Assembly (NCBI RefSeq): GCF_030295955.1
Contig: NZ_AP027363.1
Span: 1,612,001-1,676,000, forward strand
Reading direction: 5' to 3'
Length of the DNA stretch: 64,000 bases
From: Thalassotalea agarivorans
Lineage (GTDB): Bacteria; Pseudomonadota; Gammaproteobacteria; Enterobacterales; Alteromonadaceae
The notes below the pieces were generated by a model. It searched no databases, was not told the DNA's origin, and saw only the letters and a program-made list of their open reading frames with translations. Numbering within the stretch: the first letter of the stretch is position 1; every line of letters starts with the position of its first letter. Position numbers and translations under genes: made by a program. Shown piece after piece: positions 39,034 to 48,182 of this stretch.

Positions 39034-40032
39034 TCATCCTTTTAAAATAGTCGATTGCATTTCAACTAAGTGGCTATTTACCGCTTTTGTTTGTTGTATA
39101 GCCGTTTTTAATGGCACAAGTACCATTTCCTGATTTACTTCTCCAACCATTTTGTCTGTTTCACCCAATAAAACAGCTTGTACCGCTGCAACTCCCATCC
39201 TAGTTGCCATTACGCGATCTTTCGCATCAGGATTGCCACCGCGTTGAATATGGCCAAGCACACAAACAGTGCAATCAATGTTATGTGATTGTTTTAGTTG
39301 CGTAGCTAATGTTTGAACGCCGCCAGGCCAGAGGTTTTCTGCAACTACAATTACGTAGCTACGATTTCGCTTTTGTTTTATTACGTTTATCTCTTGAGCT
39401 AACTCAGAGAGCGTTTTGTCAGTATCAGAAACATTAGTGTTTTCAAATGACATAATATGTTCAGCGCCACTGGCGATACCGGTGTTAAAAGTAAGGTGTC
39501 CGCTGTGTCTACCCATGAGCTCGATTGCAAAAACGCGATCGAAAGCTTGTGCCGTGTCACGTATTTTGTCTATCGCATCAAGCGCCGTATTTATGGCCGT
39601 TGAGAAGCCAATTGTATAGTCAGTGTTATCTAAATCATTGTCTATAGTGCCAGGCAACCCAAGCATTTGCCCAGGCCAAAAGCGCTTTAACGCAAGTAGG
39701 CCATTAAAAGAGCCATCGCCACCGATCACAATTAATGCATCTATTTTTGATTTCATTAAGTTTGTGGCTGCTTGTTTTAAACCGTCGTCATCACACATTT
39801 GCGGACAACGGGCGCTTTTTAAAATGGTGCCACCTAAATGGACGATTTGAGCAACATCGTCACTGGTAAGTAAACAATAGTTGTCGTCTATGAGGCCATT
39901 GTAACCTTGCAAGTAACCATAGACCTGCACGTCATGTTTCTCACAGGCGAGCACTACGCCGCGAATTGCAGCATTCATGCCCGGTGCATCACCACCACTT
40001 GTCAATAAAGCTATTCGTTTTGATTTTGTCAT
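39034..40032 (-). CDS. pfkA: 6-phosphofructokinase
   Basis: The committed step of glycolysis. At 332 residues it has the short bacterial length. Phosphate-binding LLTSGGDAPGMNAAIRG, ATP-site GGDGSFNG, substrate-site PGTIDNDLDNTD and ELMGRHSGH are present. The GGDGS and PGTIDND pattern favours ATP over pyrophosphate as donor. Its stop lies three bases from that of the converging LytTR gene. Confidence 0.9.
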   Translation of the reverse strand: MTKSKRIALLTSGGDAPGMNAAIRGVVLACEKHDVQVYGYLQGYNGLIDDNYCLLTSDDVAQIVHLGGTILKSARCPQMCDDDGLKQAATNLMKSKIDALIVIGGDGSFNGLLALKRFWPGQMLGLPGTIDNDLDNTDYTIGFSTAINTALDAIDKIRDTAQAFDRVFAIELMGRHSGHLTFNTGIASGAEHIMSFENTNVSDTDKTLSELAQEINVIKQKRNRSYVIVVAENLWPGGVQTLATQLKQSHNIDCTVCVLGHIQRGGNPDAKDRVMATRMGVAAVQAVLLGETDKMVGEVNQEMVLVPLKTAIQQTKAVNSHLVEMQSTILKG

Positions 40033-40125
40033 CTATGCTCAGAGATAAAGTAAAACCTGTGTTAAGCATAGAGGATAATGGAAATGAGTTAATCAGTTTT
40101 TTTGATTTAAATGATGTAGGTCAAA

Positions 40126-40153
40126 TAAAAAAGCCTCCAGATGGAGGCTTTTA
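40126..40153. terminator. Terminator downstream of asnS
   Basis: An A-run followed by AGCCTCCA / TGGAGGCT with a short loop, then TTTT. On the minus strand it ends the asnS transcript. Confidence 0.8.
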
Positions 40154-40158
40154 GAATC

Positions 40159-41559
40159 TTAGTAAGCAGCTGTTTTAGGTGCTCTTGGGAATGGAATGAC
40201 ATCCCTTACATTGCCAACGCCTGTTGCGTAGGCAACTAAGCGTTCAAAACCTAAACCAAAACCAGCATGTGGCACTGTGCCGTAGCGACGTAAGTCTCTG
40301 TACCAACTGTAGTCAGCTGGATCTAAATCCATCTCGGCAAGGCGAGCATCTAATACATCTAGACGTTCCTCACGTTGTGAACCACCGATGATTTCACCGA
40401 TGCCTGGCGCTAATACGTCCATCGCTGCTACTGTTTTACCGTCATCATTCAAACGCATGTAAAATGCTTTGATATCTTTCGGGTAGTTTTGTAAAACGAC
40501 AGGGCCGCCTACATGTTCTTCGGCTAGATATCTTTCGTGCTCTGAGTTTAAATCAATGCCCCAAGACACTGGGTTTTCAAACTTCTTGCCACAGTTAAGT
40601 AGGATATCTATTGCGTCAGTGTAATCCATACGTGTAAATTCGCTGTCGATAACACTGTTTAAGCGGTCGATAACCGTTTTGTCTACACGTTGTTGGAAAA
40701 ACGCCATGTCATCTGCGCGCTCTTCAAGTACTGCTTTAAACACGTACTTAAGCATATCTTCTGCTAGATCTGCGGCAATAGATAGATCGGCAAACGCAAT
40801 TTCAGGTTCTACCATCCAAAACTCGGCCAAATGTCTTGACGTATTTGAGTTTTCAGCACGGAACGTAGGGCCAAAGGTGTATACCTTAGACAATGCACTC
40901 GCGTAAGTTTCAACGTTTAACTGACCCGAAACCGTTAGGAACGTTTCTTTACCAAAGAAATCTTCGCTGTAATCGATATCGCCTTGCTCTGTACGAGGCA
41001 AGTTTTCCATATCAAGCGTTGATACTCTAAACATTTCGCCAGCACCTTCACAGTCGCTGCCTGTTACAATTGGTGTTGCAATCCACATATAACCACGTTC
41101 GTGGAAAAAACGATGGATAGCTTGAGCCAACGTGTTACGTACGCGCGTTACGGCACCACCAATATTAGTGCGAGGGCGCAAATGCGCATGCTCACGTAAA
41201 AATTCAATACTATGACGCTTGGCTGCCATAGGGTAGGTGTCAGGATCTTCAACTAGACCGTATATTTCAACGCCTGTTGCTTGAATTTCAAATGCTTGTC
41301 CTGAACCTTGCGACTCAACCAGCTTACCAGTCACTTTTACAGAGCTACCTGTTGTTAGCTTTAATACTTCAGACTCGTAATTTTCGAGGTCATTGGGAAC
41401 TACCGCCTGAATCGGATCAAAACATGAACCATCATGAATCGCTAAAAATGAAATACCGGCTTTAGAATCGCGACGTGTGCGAATCCAGCCATGAACTGTG
41501 ATTTCTTGATCTACTGGATATTTTCCAGATAGTACATCGGTAATCGCTATTACTGACAT
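40159..41559 (-). CDS. asnS: Asparaginyl-tRNA synthetase
   Basis: A class IIb synthetase of 466 residues. N-terminal OB-fold anticodon domain ([19 protein letters not shown]), motif 2 [21 protein letters not shown] (about 220-240) and motif 3 [10 protein letters not shown] near the C-terminus. A complete enzyme in its own transcription unit. Confidence 0.97.
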   Translation of the reverse strand: MSVIAITDVLSGKYPVDQEITVHGWIRTRRDSKAGISFLAIHDGSCFDPIQAVVPNDLENYESEVLKLTTGSSVKVTGKLVESQGSGQAFEIQATGVEIYGLVEDPDTYPMAAKRHSIEFLREHAHLRPRTNIGGAVTRVRNTLAQAIHRFFHERGYMWIATPIVTGSDCEGAGEMFRVSTLDMENLPRTEQGDIDYSEDFFGKETFLTVSGQLNVETYASALSKVYTFGPTFRAENSNTSRHLAEFWMVEPEIAFADLSIAADLAEDMLKYVFKAVLEERADDMAFFQQRVDKTVIDRLNSVIDSEFTRMDYTDAIDILLNCGKKFENPVSWGIDLNSEHERYLAEEHVGGPVVLQNYPKDIKAFYMRLNDDGKTVAAMDVLAPGIGEIIGGSQREERLDVLDARLAEMDLDPADYSWYRDLRRYGTVPHAGFGLGFERLVAYATGVGNVRDVIPFPRAPKTAAY

Positions 41560-41702
41560 TGATTGACCTCTTTTCTCTCTGTCATTGTTCGCTTTGAATT
41601 AAGGGATGCTATGTTACCTTGCTTGGCAAGAGAAACAAGAAAAACTTGTTCTTTTTACAAGGAAATAACGCTTTTATTGATATATGGCTTAGTCGTTAAA
41701 AT

Positions 41703-43007
41703 TCAACTCGCACTAAAACAATTATCCTGATCTAGTGCGCTAGCAATGGCAGAGGTTAGTGCATTTAGATCTGCGCTCGTAGCCACGTAGGGCGGCATAA
41801 TATAAATCAACTTACCAAAAGGTCTAATCCATACGCCTTGGCTAACGAAATGTGCTTGAATATTTGCCATATTGACCGGCTGATGTGTTTCGACAACGCC
41901 GATTGCACCTAACACGCGAGTATCAGCAACTCTAGGGTGCGATTTAAGTGGCAGAATGTTGTTCTTTAGTTGTGACTCTATTGCTGCAATTTTGCTTAGG
42001 TAGTCGTCTTGTTCAAACAAAGATAAACTGGCATTGGCAACCGCACATGCTAAAGGGTTGCCCATAAACGTCGGCCCATGCATAAAACAACCCGCTTCAC
42101 TTTCACTAATCGTATCAGCTACTTGTTGCGTTGTAATTGTTGCTGCCAATGTCATATAACCACCGGTTAATGCTTTACCTAAACACATGATATCGGGTGT
42201 AATGTCAGCCCATTGGCAAGCAAACATTTTACCTGTGCGTCCAAATCCGGTAGCTATTTCATCGCAAATCAACAACACATCATATTTGTCGCACAGTGCT
42301 CTACAGGCTTTTAAATAGTCTTTGTGGTAAATACGCATACCACCGGCACCTTGCACAATCGGCTCAATAATAAGGGCGGCCATTGATTGATGGTGCTGTT
42401 CAAACAGGGCGGTAAGTGATGTTAGTTCTGATTCGTCAAAATCTTGTTCGAAACGTGTTTGCGGCGCAGGGGCAAATAAATGTTGCTGCATTACGTTTTC
42501 AAACATGTGATGCATACCGTTAACGGGATCGCAAACGCTCATCGCGGCAAAAGTATCGCCATGGTAACCATTTTTTACCGTCAATAAGCGCGTTTTTTTG
42601 TGCTGACCTTTTGCTTGCCAGAATTGATATGCCATCTTTATGGCGACTTCAACCGAAACAGAGCCACTGTCGGCAAGAAACACTTTATCTAGTCCAGCAG
42701 GCGTTAGATTTACTAAACGCTGTGCTAAATCCACCGCAGGCTTATGGGTTAAACCGCCAAACATGACATGCGCCATCTTTTTTGTTTGTTCAACAACGGC
42801 GTTGTTTAAAGTAGGGTGGTTATAGCCGTGAATAACTGACCACCAAGAAGACATACCATCTATCAAGGATTCACCGCTGGCTAAATTAATATGCACACCA
42901 GACGCACTCTCTACACAATAAACAGGTAAAGGATTGGTCATAGACGTGTACGGATGCCAAAGATGTTTTTTATCAAAAGAGAGAATATCTGTATAATTAT
43001 TAATCAT
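41703..43007 (-). CDS. bioA: Adenosylmethionine-8-amino-7-oxononanoate aminotransferase
   Basis: Converts KAPA to DAPA in biotin synthesis with SAM as amino donor. The 434-residue PLP class III fold contains HLWHPYTSM, SGSVSVEVAIKMAYQFW, LICDEIATGFGRTG and PLP-lysine LGKALTGGYM. Divergent from bioB, as in E. coli. Confidence 0.96.
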   Translation of the reverse strand: MINNYTDILSFDKKHLWHPYTSMTNPLPVYCVESASGVHINLASGESLIDGMSSWWSVIHGYNHPTLNNAVVEQTKKMAHVMFGGLTHKPAVDLAQRLVNLTPAGLDKVFLADSGSVSVEVAIKMAYQFWQAKGQHKKTRLLTVKNGYHGDTFAAMSVCDPVNGMHHMFENVMQQHLFAPAPQTRFEQDFDESELTSLTALFEQHHQSMAALIIEPIVQGAGGMRIYHKDYLKACRALCDKYDVLLICDEIATGFGRTGKMFACQWADITPDIMCLGKALTGGYMTLAATITTQQVADTISESEAGCFMHGPTFMGNPLACAVANASLSLFEQDDYLSKIAAIESQLKNNILPLKSHPRVADTRVLGAIGVVETHQPVNMANIQAHFVSQGVWIRPFGKLIYIMPPYVATSADLNALTSAIASALDQDNCFSAS

Positions 43008-43033
43008 TAGTTAATTTTGGTGGTTTAAATTCG

Positions 43034-43061
43034 TTGACAGCAAGTTAATGCAGGCTAGACT
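43034..43061 (+). promoter_or_regulatory. Possible bioB promoter in the bioA-bioB gap
   Basis: TTGACA (43034-43039), a 16-base spacer and TAGACT (43056-43061). The 96-base divergent region should also hold a BirA operator, but only single GGTTTAAA half-sites are visible (about 43023 and 43095), so none is called. Confidence 0.35.
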
Positions 43062-43103
43062 ACCTATATTTTTATACTTTCGCAATCAATCACAGGTTTA
43101 AAC

Positions 43104-44162
43104 ATGAGTGCAACGCAACATTTAGGCGAAGTCCGTCACAATTGGACAGTAAAAGAAGTAAACGCCTTATTCGAATTACCTTTTAACGATTTAATGTTTT
43201 ATGCGCAATCTGTGCACAGACAACATTTCAATGCCAATGAAGTCCAGGTAAGCACCTTGTTATCAATTAAAACGGGCGCGTGTCCAGAAGACTGTAAGTA
43301 TTGCTCACAAAGCGCGCGTTACAAAACCGATATTGAAAAGGAAAAATTGCTTGAAGTAGAAAAAGTGTTGGAAGCAGCAAAAGCCGCTAAAGCACAAGGT
43401 TCTACGCGTTTTTGTATGGGCGCGGCTTGGCGTAATCCAAAAGAGCGTGATATGCCGTATGTCACAAAAATGGTGAAAGAAGTTAAAGCACTAGGCCTAG
43501 AAACTTGTATGACTCTTGGTATGTTAGACAACGATCAGGCGCACCAGTTAAAAGAAGCGGGCTTAGATTACTACAACCATAATTTAGATACGTCACCTGA
43601 ACATTATAACCAGATTATAACTACGCGAAGCTATCAAGATAGATTAGATACGTTAACTAACGTGCGCGATGCCGGTATGAAAGTATGTAGCGGTGGTATT
43701 TTAGGTTTAGGTGAAAAAGCGACTGATCGTTCATCATTATTGGCGCAGCTAGCTAACTTGTCGCCACAACCAGAAAGTGTACCAATTAACATGTTGGTTA
43801 AAATTGAAGGTACGCCATTGTCTAACGTTGATGATTTAGACAACTTTGATTTTATTCGTAGCATTGCTGTAGCACGTATTATGATGCCTAAGTCGCACGT
43901 AAGATTGTCTGCAGGACGCGATGCCATGAACGAACAAATGCAGTCGCTTTGTTTCCTAGCAGGTGCCAACTCGATTTTCTTCGGTTGCAAACTATTAACT
44001 GCAGGCAACCCTGAAACCAACCAAGATGTTATTTTGTTCAAAAAGCTGGGCATAAATACCGAAACGGTTGACAGTATTGAAGACGAAGCTACGCAAGCTA
44101 AGTTAAAAACAGCTATCGTCGACCAAGAAAACAAAGATTTATTCTACAACGCAGCGCAGTAG
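43104..44162 (+). CDS. bioB: Biotin synthase
   Basis: A radical-SAM enzyme that inserts sulfur into dethiobiotin. The cluster motif [10 protein letters not shown] (CxxxCxxC) is near residue 57. [13 protein letters not shown] and the conserved C-terminal [11 protein letters not shown] are intact; 352 residues. First gene of bioBFCD, with one to 21 bases between genes. Confidence 0.97.
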   Translation: MSATQHLGEVRHNWTVKEVNALFELPFNDLMFYAQSVHRQHFNANEVQVSTLLSIKTGACPEDCKYCSQSARYKTDIEKEKLLEVEKVLEAAKAAKAQGSTRFCMGAAWRNPKERDMPYVTKMVKEVKALGLETCMTLGMLDNDQAHQLKEAGLDYYNHNLDTSPEHYNQIITTRSYQDRLDTLTNVRDAGMKVCSGGILGLGEKATDRSSLLAQLANLSPQPESVPINMLVKIEGTPLSNVDDLDNFDFIRSIAVARIMMPKSHVRLSAGRDAMNEQMQSLCFLAGANSIFFGCKLLTAGNPETNQDVILFKKLGINTETVDSIEDEATQAKLKTAIVDQENKDLFYNAAQ

Positions 44163-44163
44163 T

Positions 44164-45300
44164 ATGCCGTTCAGCTTTATAGAAGAAGCGCTTAAACAGC
44201 AAAAAGATAAACATCGTTACCGTACACGTATTGTCACTTCGACCGATGCGCTTAGCGTAATGTGGCAAGGTAGCGATGATTTTATCAATTTTTCTTCTAA
44301 TGATTATCTAGGACTCAGCCACGACAGCCGTGTTATCAATGCGCTGCAAACAGCAGCCGAAAAGTACGGCGTTGGATCTGCATCGTCAAGTTTGGTCACT
44401 GGTTATCATGATTCTCATAAACAGTTGGAAGACAAGCTATGTGAGTGGCTAGGGTATCCATCGGCACTATTGTTTAATAGCGGATTTACTGCCAATTGTG
44501 CTGTGCTCGATGCGATCGGTAAAAAGGGTAGCTGTTTGTTTTTAGATAAATTAAGCCATGCCTCTATTATCGATGGTGCGCGCAGTAGCGAAGCGGACTT
44601 TAAACGGTTTGCTCACAATAATATCGAACATGCTGAATCACTATTAACCGCCTCTGAGCACAAACATAAACTTATAGTGTCTGAAGGGGTGTTTAGCATG
44701 GATGGCGACTGTGCGCCGCTAAATGAATTAGCGCGTTTATCAAAGCAATTCGATGCGCCGTTATACATTGATGATGCGCATGCAGTAGGGGTGATAGGTG
44801 AGCAAGGCACAGGAAGCAGTGTAGTTAAACCCGATATACTAATGGTTACTTTCGGTAAAGCCTTAGGTACAAGTGGCGCTGCAATTCTGTGTAGCGAAGC
44901 TATTAAAGAGTATTTAGTTAATGTCAGTCGCCATTACATATATTCCACGGCAATAAGCCCTGCAATCGCTACAGCAACTTGTGCTGCAATTGATATTGCT
45001 CAAACTGAAGAATGGCGCCGTGAACGTATTGTAGAAAACGTTCAATTGCTAAAACAGGGATTACGTGACGATATTAAAACAACGGATAGTAACTCTTCTA
45101 TACTAGGTATTATGTTAGGAGATGAACAGTCCACGATTGAGGCTTCTCAATCGCTTAAATCAAAAGGTATTTGGCTGTCTGCAATAAGGCCACCTACTGT
45201 ACCTGTTGGTCAAAGTAGGTTACGCGTTACCATAAACTCCAATCATAATACTAATCAAATCAATAAGTTAGTCAGTTGTTTAAACGAGGTTATAGTTTAA
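44164..45300 (+). CDS. bioF: 8-amino-7-oxononanoate synthase
   Basis: A PLP enzyme joining pimeloyl thioester and alanine. NFSSNDYLGLSHD, the histidine context YIDDAHAVGV and PLP-lysine TFGKALGTSGAA are present; 378 residues. It starts one base after bioB. Its TAA overlaps the bioC ATG. Confidence 0.96.
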   Translation: MPFSFIEEALKQQKDKHRYRTRIVTSTDALSVMWQGSDDFINFSSNDYLGLSHDSRVINALQTAAEKYGVGSASSSLVTGYHDSHKQLEDKLCEWLGYPSALLFNSGFTANCAVLDAIGKKGSCLFLDKLSHASIIDGARSSEADFKRFAHNNIEHAESLLTASEHKHKLIVSEGVFSMDGDCAPLNELARLSKQFDAPLYIDDAHAVGVIGEQGTGSSVVKPDILMVTFGKALGTSGAAILCSEAIKEYLVNVSRHYIYSTAISPAIATATCAAIDIAQTEEWRRERIVENVQLLKQGLRDDIKTTDSNSSILGIMLGDEQSTIEASQSLKSKGIWLSAIRPPTVPVGQSRLRVTINSNHNTNQINKLVSCLNEVIV

Positions 45301-46085
45301 TGTCTAATTTCCAAGAACGAGTAAAAATTGCTAAGTCTTTTGGTGGCGCTAGCGATAGTTACGACGTAAGTGCGAGGCTGCAAAGGTTTAGTGGCAAACA
45401 TTTAATGCCATGGTTACCGAATCGCCATGATCTCACCGTACTTGATTTAGGCTGTGGCACCGGCTTTTTTACCGATATTTTAGCTAGCCAATATGAGCAA
45501 GTGATTGGTTTAGATATTTCCACCAAAATGCTTAATTTTGCAAAGCAAAAACGAAACAAAGCAATCACCTGGGTAGAAGCGGACGCATTTAAATTGCCTT
45601 TTGCAGACAATAGTCTTGATTTTATCTATACCAATTTAGTGATCCAATGGTGTGAACCGTTGCAAGATAGCCTCAATGAAATGATGCGCGTGCTTAAACC
45701 TGGTGGTTTAGTTGCCTTTAGCACATTGATTGATGGCACCTTGTTTGAATTGAAATCTGCTTGGAAACAAGTAGATGACGATCAACACGTCATCGATTTT
45801 AGAACACTTGAATCACTAGAAAGCGCTGTAAACCAAGGCGCGTTTAGGTTACTGGAAAGCAAACAACAAGACGTAATTTTAGAGTATGAAAACGTTATTC
45901 ATCTCGCTAGAGAATTGAAAGGCCTGGGTGCTAACCATGTGCCGAAGAAAAGAAATAAAGGTCTAGCCGGTAAAGATAAGTGGCAAAAAATGGAAACCAG
46001 TTATTCAGATTTCCAAGAGCCCGGTGGCGTATATCCAGCGACTTATAAAGTATATTCTGGGCTATTAGTAAAACTTTCTGATTAA
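45300..46085 (+). CDS. bioC: Malonyl-ACP O-methyltransferase
   Basis: Starts pimelate-moiety synthesis by methylating malonyl-ACP. The SAM site VLDLGCGTGFFTDIL and the region VIQWCEPLQDSLNEMMRVLKPGG are typical. The start (ATG 45300) lies within TAATG at the end of bioF. No bioH lies in this window, so the demethylating esterase is elsewhere. Confidence 0.93.
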   Translation: MSNFQERVKIAKSFGGASDSYDVSARLQRFSGKHLMPWLPNRHDLTVLDLGCGTGFFTDILASQYEQVIGLDISTKMLNFAKQKRNKAITWVEADAFKLPFADNSLDFIYTNLVIQWCEPLQDSLNEMMRVLKPGGLVAFSTLIDGTLFELKSAWKQVDDDQHVIDFRTLESLESAVNQGAFRLLESKQQDVILEYENVIHLARELKGLGANHVPKKRNKGLAGKDKWQKMETSYSDFQEPGGVYPATYKVYSGLLVKLSD

Positions 46086-46106
46086 TCTATAAGAACACAC
46101 AATATT

Positions 46107-46775
46107 ATGACGAGACGGTTATTTGTCACTGCAACTGATACCGATGCAGGAAAAACACATTTTACTGAAGCATTAATTTACGCTTTGGTAAAAAAACAAT
46201 ATAACGTAGCAGCATTTAAACCCATTTCTGCGGGTTGTGAAAATGTAGACGGGCAGTTGCTAAATGAAGATGCTCAGCGCTTACATGGTAGAGCGAATCT
46301 AGGCCAAACGATTGAAAATGTAAATCCATTTGCATTTGAACCACCGATAGCACCGCATATCGCTGCCAAAGAAGCCAATCAAACATTATCGTTGCCATTG
46401 CTTACGTCAGCTTATCAGCGCCTGCCATTAGCGATGTCGGATTATGTCATTACTGAAGGTGCAGGGGGCTGGCAACTACCAATTAATGAAACAGAATACC
46501 TATCTGAATTCGCGATTAGTGAATCAATGGATATTATTCTTGTCGTTAATATGAAACTAGGCTGCCTTAACCACGCGCTACTCACATTAGCGGCAATTAA
46601 AGCAACAGGACTAAACCTTGTTGGTTGGGTTGCTAATTGTTACCAAGGCATGTCACGTTTAGAAGATAATATAGCGACGCTAACTGCCAAAGTAGATGCG
46701 CCGCTACTTGCTGTATTACCTTATGAATCAAATATAGAGTCGTTATCAGCGAAGATAGATCTCAGTCATTTATAA
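46107..46775 (+). CDS. bioD: Dethiobiotin synthetase
   Basis: ATP-dependent ureido-ring closure. The P-loop is TATDTDAGKTHFTEAL (Gly-Lys-Thr), with TEGAGGWQLPI as the second conserved strand; 222 residues. Last gene of the biotin cluster. Confidence 0.95.
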   Translation: MTRRLFVTATDTDAGKTHFTEALIYALVKKQYNVAAFKPISAGCENVDGQLLNEDAQRLHGRANLGQTIENVNPFAFEPPIAPHIAAKEANQTLSLPLLTSAYQRLPLAMSDYVITEGAGGWQLPINETEYLSEFAISESMDIILVVNMKLGCLNHALLTLAAIKATGLNLVGWVANCYQGMSRLEDNIATLTAKVDAPLLAVLPYESNIESLSAKIDLSHL

Positions 46776-46820
46776 AACGCTAATCAACCATCATCCATCC
46801 AACACTTAAACAGCTTACGT

Positions 46821-47231
46821 TTAATCGTATGTTTTCTTCGTTAACTCATTTATGCACGCTTGGGCAATAAAGCCTGAGCGCGTAGTGTAGTTCGAGTTGC
46901 GACTCACGCAGTCATCAATCTTTTTAATCAATAATTCTGGTAGCGTCACATTAATCTTATGGCTCTTGCCTAAAAATGGTGTGATATCAATGTCGATAAC
47001 CGCCCAAACAATAGCGGGAGAAGGGTGGTTTACCCTTTGCGTATCGATATTGCTTGCACGTGGAATAGACTCTCCGTACTCCGCCAATATTTGAAGATGT
47101 TCTTCTACGGCAATTTCTAACTTATCAAGACCAGATTCAATCCCAGATGCTAGCACCATGCATCCAACGATATCAGGGGCAGAGCATTCGTAACCGTCGC
47201 TTACTGTTTTGATCATTACCGGGTATTTCAT
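46821..47231 (-). CDS. Orphan HicB-like antitoxin/regulator
   Basis: About 136 residues from ATG 47231. The N-terminal HicB fold (MIKTVSDGYECSAPDIVGC ... VEEHLQILAEYGESIPRAS) is followed by a C-terminal ribbon-helix-helix domain (KINVTLPELLIKKIDDCV, then RSGFIAQACINEL). HicB normally neutralises the HicA RNase and represses its own operon. No hicA is present on either side. Four 33-bp repeats begin 32 bases upstream and are likely binding sites. Confidence 0.75.
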   Translation of the reverse strand: MKYPVMIKTVSDGYECSAPDIVGCMVLASGIESGLDKLEIAVEEHLQILAEYGESIPRASNIDTQRVNHPSPAIVWAVIDIDITPFLGKSHKINVTLPELLIKKIDDCVSRNSNYTTRSGFIAQACINELTKKTYD

Positions 47232-47262
47232 CGCGTTCTCCGTACATTTTAAGTAAAAATAC

Positions 47263-47394
47263 AATAACCCTTATAACTCCGCATGTAAATAACTAAATAA
47301 CCCTGATACCTCCAATGTAATTTACTATGATAACCCTAGTAACTCTATACATAGCCAATATGATAACCCTAATAACTCTACAGGAGTAAAATGT
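47263..47394. repeat. Four 33-bp iteron-like direct repeats upstream of hicB-like gene
   Basis: Cores of the form RATAACCCTNRTAMCTCY start at 47263, 47296, 47329 and 47362, exactly 33 bases apart (about three helical turns). The 15 bases between cores are not conserved. A partial fifth copy lies in reverse orientation near 47488-47505. The array spans the expected promoter of the hicB-like gene, suggesting cooperative repressor binding. Confidence 0.85.
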
Positions 47395-47512
47395 AAACAC
47401 TTACTGTGGTCAGAGTACCCTTTATAGATGGAGTGGTAGTATTTGAGTAGATCGACAAAGGATCGCTATTGATCCTCTACTTTATTAGGGGTTGTAAGGG
47501 TTATTTGTCAGA

Positions 47513-47540
47513 AAAAGAAAACGCCGTGTAATACGGCGTT
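47513..47540 (-). terminator. Terminator for the small secreted-protein gene
   Basis: ACGCCGT / ACGGCGT with loop GTAAT. Read on the minus strand, it is followed by a T-rich run (TTTTCTTTTT). Confidence 0.75.
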
Positions 47541-47564
47541 TGAAAGGCAAGTACTATGGATGTT

Positions 47565-47846
47565 TTACTTGCTATGTCTTGATTCACACATCGACAGGTG
47601 TGGGTCACTCGCGGTTGAATCGCAATTTAATGCACATTCAAACTCGCCAACATAATCGACATTCATATTGTGTAAGGTGAATTTTGCAGCTGTTTTGCAA
47701 TTTTCTAAAGAATCGTATGTACCCACAGGAACGAAAGTTTCTGGGTTGTCTCGCTCTAAATAGATAAAGCCCGTCCAGGTATCTTCCTTAACTGGCATGG
47801 CATAAGCAAAATAAGCGACCGCTGCAACAATAAATAGGTATCTCAT
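47565..47846 (-). CDS. Small exported cysteine-containing protein
   Basis: A 93-residue protein with a short signal peptide or anchor (RYLFIVAAVAYFAYA). The mature part has four cysteines (ENCKTA, EFECALNCDS, SMCESR), which probably pair as disulfides in the periplasm. No family recognised. It lies in the same direction as the hicB-like gene but is separated by a terminator and the repeat array. Confidence 0.55.
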   Translation of the reverse strand: MRYLFIVAAVAYFAYAMPVKEDTWTGFIYLERDNPETFVPVGTYDSLENCKTAAKFTLHNMNVDYVGEFECALNCDSTASDPHLSMCESRHSK

Positions 47847-48016
47847 AGTGTTTAAGCTTTGTTAAAAAATAGTATTAATCGGAGTATAAAAAAATACAAA
47901 GTACGAAACTGTTATTAGATTGTAACACCCTTTGATGTAATACGAAAGCTTTAGTAGTTAATAAGCGATAATAGCGGGTTGTTTGTTAAAAGTAAGAATG
48001 GGGAGGGGATAAGAAT

Positions 48017-48093
48017 TGGTCGGGATAGCAGGACTTGAACCTGCGACCTCACGTCCCCCAGACGCACGCGCTACCAGACTGCGCTATATCCCG
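48017..48093 (-). tRNA. tRNA-Pro (GGG)
   Basis: A 77-base cloverleaf with encoded CCA. Acceptor CGGGATA / TATCCCG, anticodon loop CTGGGGG (GGG), T-arm GCAGGTTCAAGTCCTGC. C1-G72 is typical of tRNA-Pro. Confidence 0.92.
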
Positions 48094-48182
48094 AATCAAT
48101 GTAAAGCGAGGCTAGTTTAACCTGTTAGCCTCGCAATGCAATCAAATTTAAAGGTGTGTACGTTTGATTGATTGAAAATTAA

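Noticed and set aside
43008-43103. BirA operator between bioA and bioB
   Set aside because: Only isolated GGTTTAAA half-sites are seen. No paired palindrome with the usual spacing could be identified.
43634-44134. 166-codon minus-strand frame inside bioB
   Set aside because: It is a shadow of the strongly supported bioB frame and resembles no protein.
47263-47394. CRISPR array
   Set aside because: The spacing fits, but the cores are imperfect, the 15-base fillers are too short for spacers, and no cas genes are present.
46821-47564. hicA toxin gene paired with the hicB-like gene
   Set aside because: Only repeats and short non-coding DNA lie upstream, and bioD is downstream. No HicA-like frame was found.
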